From: Symbiodinium microadriaticum
Taxonomy: Eukaryota > Sar > Dinophyceae > Suessiales > Symbiodiniaceae
Length of the DNA stretch: 64,000 nt
NCBI GenBank assembly: GCA_001939145.1
Contig: LSRX01001173.1
Coordinates: 62,001 to 126,000, forward strand
Direction: 5' to 3'
The translations under genes and the position numbers were made by a program. The notes beneath the pieces are model-generated. The model ran no database searches, was not told where the DNA came from, and worked only from the letters and a program-made list of their open reading frames with translations. Shown piece by piece: positions 59,620-64,000 of the stretch (position 1 is the stretch's first letter; each line of letters starts with the position of its first letter).

Positions 59620-60854
59620 TCAGCAAGTTGGCAACGCTGTGTTTATTGGCAGTAGTACCACCTCACGGCCGACATGGATAGGTTTGTTATTGAAGGCTGA
59701 CACATTGTTGACAGGTCGTTGAATGCAGCACATTCGACACTCTGCTTGGTAAATTGTGTAGCCGCTAGCCCACAGTCTCATTTCTCCTGATGATGACCGA
59801 ATTGAAACCATGCCGAAGCTGAAATCTCGCAAGTCTTGAGACGTCTTGAGGCTCGGTCCACACCAAAGGTTGATCTTGCGCATTGGTCGGCTTCCATCGG
59901 AGTTCTCCTTTTCTTCTGGCCTTGAGGACTGCCTCCCAGGGCACAGCATTTTGACTGAAATCTGCAGGATGACTGAGCCTCCTCATCCACGTACCAGCGC
60001 CTAGGCTTCAGCTCAGACTGGTTCAGGACTGCCCCAAGCCAAGGCCAATTGAGCCACTACCAATGCTGACGAAGAGTCTGCATCCACCACACGGCCCGAG
60101 TATCTTGTGACAGTGGTACCACTGTATGATGACCCGAGCTCAGCGTGATGTGGCAGCGGTCGTTCTGCACCTCGGGAGCAGCCGAGTGCAGAGGAAAGTG
60201 GAGCTTGCCAACAAAGTCAAGAAGAGGTAAGCTAAGAACCAGATAGATGCAGCGGTACGCATCGCACCAACCGCCCTGCAGGCCCGAGAGTGCTACAGAG
60301 AGCGCCGGCCTCAGCGTTGAGCCAAGCTTCGCATCTCACTGCGCCTATCACTTGCTGCATAGCACAACCAACACAAGAGGAAAGTCTGACAGGCACTGGG
60401 ACAGAGTTGAAACGGGTAAGGCCAACACGGCAAAGCCCAGGCGTCAGTCCAAGCCGATGGAGCGCTGTGAACCTGGACTTCATCTTTACAGAGCCTTGAG
60501 AATCCCAGCCGAATCCAGCACCGCTCTGCCTGCGCTGCTTGCGTAGTGCCAGCAGGGCAGAAGACAGGCGCGTCTGGATCCAACCTCGGATGCACAGTGG
60601 GTAATGTTCAAGCTGCGGAAGACATGACCAGGAAGTAGAGATTCTGAGATCCTGTGCTGACGCTTCAGGCCCGGAAAAAGATCTGCCAGAAGACGAGGCC
60701 TCAGTGGAAGATTGTTGCGGTGTGCCTGCTGTACCTCTGCCAAGACTGCAGACGCAACTGCAGCAGGCTTCCATTCAGGTTCTTTTTCCTGCTCATGCTT
60801 GCCGCTTACACGTGTTTCCATGTGTTTCCGGCCCTCGCCAGAACGAAACGCCAT
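59620..60854 (-). CDS. Unassigned gene, start at 60854
   Basis: The ATG at 60854, directly preceded by an in-frame stop, gives MAFRSGEGRKHMETRVSGKH, then VASAVLAEVQQAHRNNLPLR and LLADLFPGLKRQHRISESLL. A further minus-strand exon at about 59620-59900 reads LWCGPSLKTSQDLRDFSFGM and SGEMRLWASGYTIYQAECRM, with PVNNVSAFNNKPIHVGREVV near its end. The composition is convincing but I recognise no family. It lies downstream of the aminotransferase on the same strand, 130 bp from its stop. Additional exons to the left (about 59182-59400) are Cys-rich. Confidence 0.4.
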
Positions 60855-60987
60855 TAAATCGGAAACAGAGCGGCTTATTGCTCTTCAGTGCTCTTTGGCA
60901 GCTGACGGAAACACAAAAGACTTTGTTGCTGCGACGCTCCTCCTGCGTGATGTCCCTGATGTCAGGAGACGGCACTGTGCACGTCTG

Positions 60988-63905
60988 CTACATCACCGCA
61001 AGCGCATCTGAAAGTGCGCCCTCCAAACGATCAAAGATCTCATCGACCTCTGCAGAGCTCACCTCAGGTGCCGCAAAGCTCGCGAATTTTCGAGGAAATT
61101 GCCCTGGCGCTTGAATCCCTTCTGAGGCGGCCACAATCAGAGGGGGGCAAATGGATACAACATCATTGGGAAGCACCCGCACAATGAGCCCACGCTCCAA
61201 AGCGAACTGCACGACTTTGGCCGCCATGGCGCCTGAGATGTGAGAATCTGCAAACCGAAAATCGTCGTTGAGGGATCTGCCAAGATGCGGCTGGCATCGA
61301 AAGGCTGCTTGGTTTCCTTCTCCTTCACGAGCTCAATGGCACCGATGAGGCCTTGCAAATTGACTGAGAGGTCATGTCGGAAACGCCTTCACGGATGCGA
61401 CCGCGACACCGATCCCTCGTGCATCGCCGACCAAGGGGTGCCTGGGTCAAGGCAAGTCCGGACCTTGCCCTTGTCGGAGCAATCTTTCCATGCTTGTAAG
61501 TTGCTCTCCAAGACCACTGAGGCGCCGCTGGAATTGAGGGGCTAGCTGCGCCACCCGCCTAGTCCGCTTAGCATCAACATGAGACGTGCGAGATACAAGA
61601 AGACCCTTCTGCCAGGCTGCTCCAGCAGTTGTTCCCGCTCGTAAATCTCGAGCAGCTTCAGTGCAACTGCCGTGCCAGGGACTGACTCTCAGTGCCGCGA
61701 CTGTGCTCCGCGCCCGGCCTGCACAGGACACGGGATGCCCCGTGTAGGTGTAGCCGTGCCCGAAGACTCCGCCTGCGAGTCTCCAGCGAGAGTCCGTCTC
61801 AGCCTTGGCCCTTTCTGCCTCGACGCTCCGTGGAGGCTTCGATCGCATCGTACATGAAACGCGGGAGGATGGCAGCCTCACCACAAGCTCACGCTCCGAA
61901 GAGAGCGGCAGCTTAGCGACGTGCAAGGAATCTCGTTCCAGTCCGAGTCACACTGAGTGGCACATACCCTGAGGTAAGCTGCTTGGCACAGCTCAGCAAA
62001 TCCACGGTTTGCTGAAAGGCAGTACAGCCCCACATTTTGCCGGTTCGGCCAAAGCCGGTGATGACTTCGTCACCCACCACCATGACGTCGTACCTGAAAG
62101 CTTGACTTGAGGCTTGAGCAAGCTCTGTGCTTCCGCCCCACTTTAGTGATCCTGCACCCGCCTGTCGCAGACCTCTCGCATGGCCGGAAAGTAACCGGAA
62201 GGCCTCTGCAGCGTTTCAAACCCGGCGAATATGGCCGGAGTCCATTGTGCGGCAAGGTGCGGCAGTATCACACCTCCGGCCCCTTGCAAGGGCTCAGCGA
62301 AGAAGGCGGCGACCTTCCGGGGAACAGCGGCTGCCCATCAGTAGTCTATCACAGCACTCCGGCCTGGTCGGGTCCCTCTGCGAGGATCAACTCCTCGAGC
62401 TCCGCGGCCAGGCGTCGCACGAACTCTGCCTCCGACTCGCCGTCTCGGCCGTAGCCTCACGGGCAGGGGCACTCACGGGCACTCACGGGCTCCGAACTTC
62501 CTCCCCTCACCAGGCGAGCGGCGATAGAAGGAGGGGCAGCTGACGTGCCGCACAAAGTCGAGCGGAAGCCCCATCTGCGCGTGGACGTGCGGGAGGCCGG
62601 TGATAGAACCACTGGCAACGGTGACCTCAGCTGCAAGCCGAAATGTGCCCATGGCCCGATTGTGCTGACAGATTCGCACGTGACGAAGTAAAGATGGTCC
62701 ACTGCACATGGCATGTGCTTCCTCTCTTGCCAAAAGGGACCCCATGGTAGCCATGGACTCTGCCGATGATCTTTCGCTTCTGTGGCAAACCTCTGACGGT
62801 GTTGTAGTGCCAGAGCAGCCGGACCTGCCTCGAGTGCGGCCAAGGCCAGGCCACACCGCCGGTACTACGCTCTGTGCATCTCTGTGCGCTCCGATTCTGC
62901 GGTGCGTTGCAAGCTGCGTGTCATTGGCATCCGACCCGGACATTCCGAAGAACACCTTGCCGCCCTGCAGTGTGTCCGGAGCCAAGCTAATGAGCTTGTC
63001 GGCGAGCTCCTGAAGCAGTGCTTGACCTGGCCTTGGCTAACATGCAAGGTATCTCACCCAACCCCCCACCCGGCGCGTTTGGGGACGCGTGCATGGAACC
63101 AGCTTTCCCACGGTCTGTCGCGAAAAGACAATTAATCCCCATGTAAGTCCATGTCTCAGGCATCCATGGCGATTCGATACATGTGGAGGTGCCGAAAGTG
63201 AAGTCCGAGTGTCCGAGCATGGCTCGTTACAGTACTTCGCCCTACTGCATAGTACCAGCTACATCGTTGCAGCGCAGGGACTCCTACGAGTGGATCGTCG
63301 ACACGAGCGCTTGAAATGCCGAAGCTCGAGGACTCTACTCTATTGCATCGCACACACTCCGACACGGAGGCATTCACAGGAGTCCTCTGCGATGGGAACT
63401 TGCCGGCCTGCGAAGCAGTGGTAGTAGGACAAGTTCCTGGGCAGCTTCTCGACGCTCCGACTACCCACAAAGCTTTCTGACATTTTGTCGTGAGCCGGCT
63501 GCGCCTCATCTGGCGTGTAGCTGCATCCACCAACTCTTCATGGCCCCAGCCGAGAGCTGTGCACCACAGCCCGGCCATGGCCTTCGAGCAAGGCGAACAG
63601 CAAAAAGATGAGGCCCGGAAGTCGCTTCTCATGCCGTTGGGGCTCTTCGAGGTATTCCTTCCCTGTATCATCGTAGACTTTAGCACCCTTGCCCGCCACG
63701 ATGCGCAAGGGCTGGCCTGGCAGACGGGAGACGTCCCTGAGGGCGCCCTCTGAGAACCGGCTGTCAGCTTCTTGCAGACCAGGCGTCTCCCCCGAAGGGA
63801 TGAGAGGTTCGTCATTGGATAAAGCAACGATCCCGACGGCACAGAGCTCTGCGTGGCAGTTGCGAGGCGCCGCATTCCACGGAGGCCCAGGGGAACAAGC
63901 GCCAT
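60988..63905 (-). CDS. Class III aminotransferase, GABA-transaminase-like
   Basis: PLP enzyme predicted to transfer the amino group of GABA or a similar omega-amino acid to pyruvate or another keto acid. The ATG at 63905 gives MALVPLGLRGMRRLATATQ, an Arg-rich, acid-free leader suited to mitochondrial import. In order follow SLLYPMTNLSSLRG; MAGLWCTALGWGHEELVDAA (about 63560); KVFFGMSGSDANDTQ (about 62940); KIIGRVHGYHG; SGSITGLPHVHAQMGLPLDF (about 62590); RRLAAELEELILAEGPDQAG; KVAAFFAEPLQGAGGVILP (about 62290); VMVVGDEVITGFGRTGKMWG (about 62060), with the PLP-contacting Asp; SCAKQLTSGY (about 61990), with the Schiff-base Lys; GVFGHGYTYTGHPVSCA (about 61750); GLIGAIELVKEK; and GLIVRVLPNDVVSICPPLIV before a stop at 60988. 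All key residues are present. It closely resembles plant mitochondrial GABA transaminase. About eight or more exons; splice sites only partly placed. Confidence 0.94.
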
Positions 63906-64000
63906 CCTACTAGCGTCCAAACTTGCTCAGAGCTACAAGCAGTTACAATACCTTTGCACGACGCTTGAGAGCTTTTTGGGCTTCCGTGTCCATGGCAGTG

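Overview
This window looks like nuclear DNA from a dinoflagellate, most likely Suessiales or Symbiodiniaceae; that assignment is inference. Four observations support it. (1) Recognisable proteins are split into many small exons separated by introns often only 47-60 nt long. (2) Reading frames rejoin at non-canonical splice donors (GA or GC as well as GT), with acceptors of the form AG followed by G. (3) Every gene I can name lies on the minus strand, which matches the unidirectional gene clusters known in dinoflagellates. (4) Telomere-like TTTAGGG repeats, a plastid-type CLC channel, a beta-amylase and long DUF4116 repeat genes all fit this lineage. Two assembly gaps (10678-10741 and 42899-43434) and single n bases show this is draft assembly.

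Layout from left to right. 1-5 kb has no confident gene. 5.1-8.5 kb is a C-terminal-motor (kinesin-14-type) kinesin, with possible further exons to about 10 kb. 10.5-11.3 kb holds acidic, low-complexity exons around a gap, followed by a microsatellite-rich stretch. 14.32-14.77 kb is a solo-LTR candidate. 14.9-18.8 kb is a DUF4116 repeat gene. 19.2-21.2 kb encodes a coiled-coil protein. 22.0-22.5 kb encodes a GIY-YIG nuclease domain. 23.7-26.5 kb is a CLC chloride channel/transporter with C-terminal CBS sequence. 27.7-29.2 kb is a SAM-dependent methyltransferase. 31.7-33.2 kb is a truncated LINE with a reverse transcriptase on the plus strand, followed by structured tandem repeats. 34.9-36.3 kb encodes a Crinkler-like header, a coiled coil and an HNH nuclease domain. 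36.6-39.2 kb is a GH14 beta-amylase. 42-50 kb is rich in simple repeats with unassigned exons. 54.4-55.7 kb is a thaumatin-like protein. 56.2-57.7 kb is a gene with a possible T5orf172/GIY-YIG-like domain and a large inverted exon duplication. 58.7 kb is a signal-peptide first exon. 61.0-63.9 kb is a complete GABA-transaminase-like class III aminotransferase.

Six copies of a CCCH zinc-finger cassette are scattered from 27 to 54 kb, all on the minus strand. In at least three of them the finger is interrupted by an intron at the same codon.

The genes do not form a single pathway. Beta-amylase (starch breakdown), the aminotransferase (GABA/amino-acid metabolism) and the CLC channel are housekeeping or plastid functions. 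The most unusual content is the Crinkler-HNH gene, the CCCH cassette family, the inverted exon duplication and the structured tandem repeat downstream of the LINE. Exon boundaries are approximate except where an exact intron is given.
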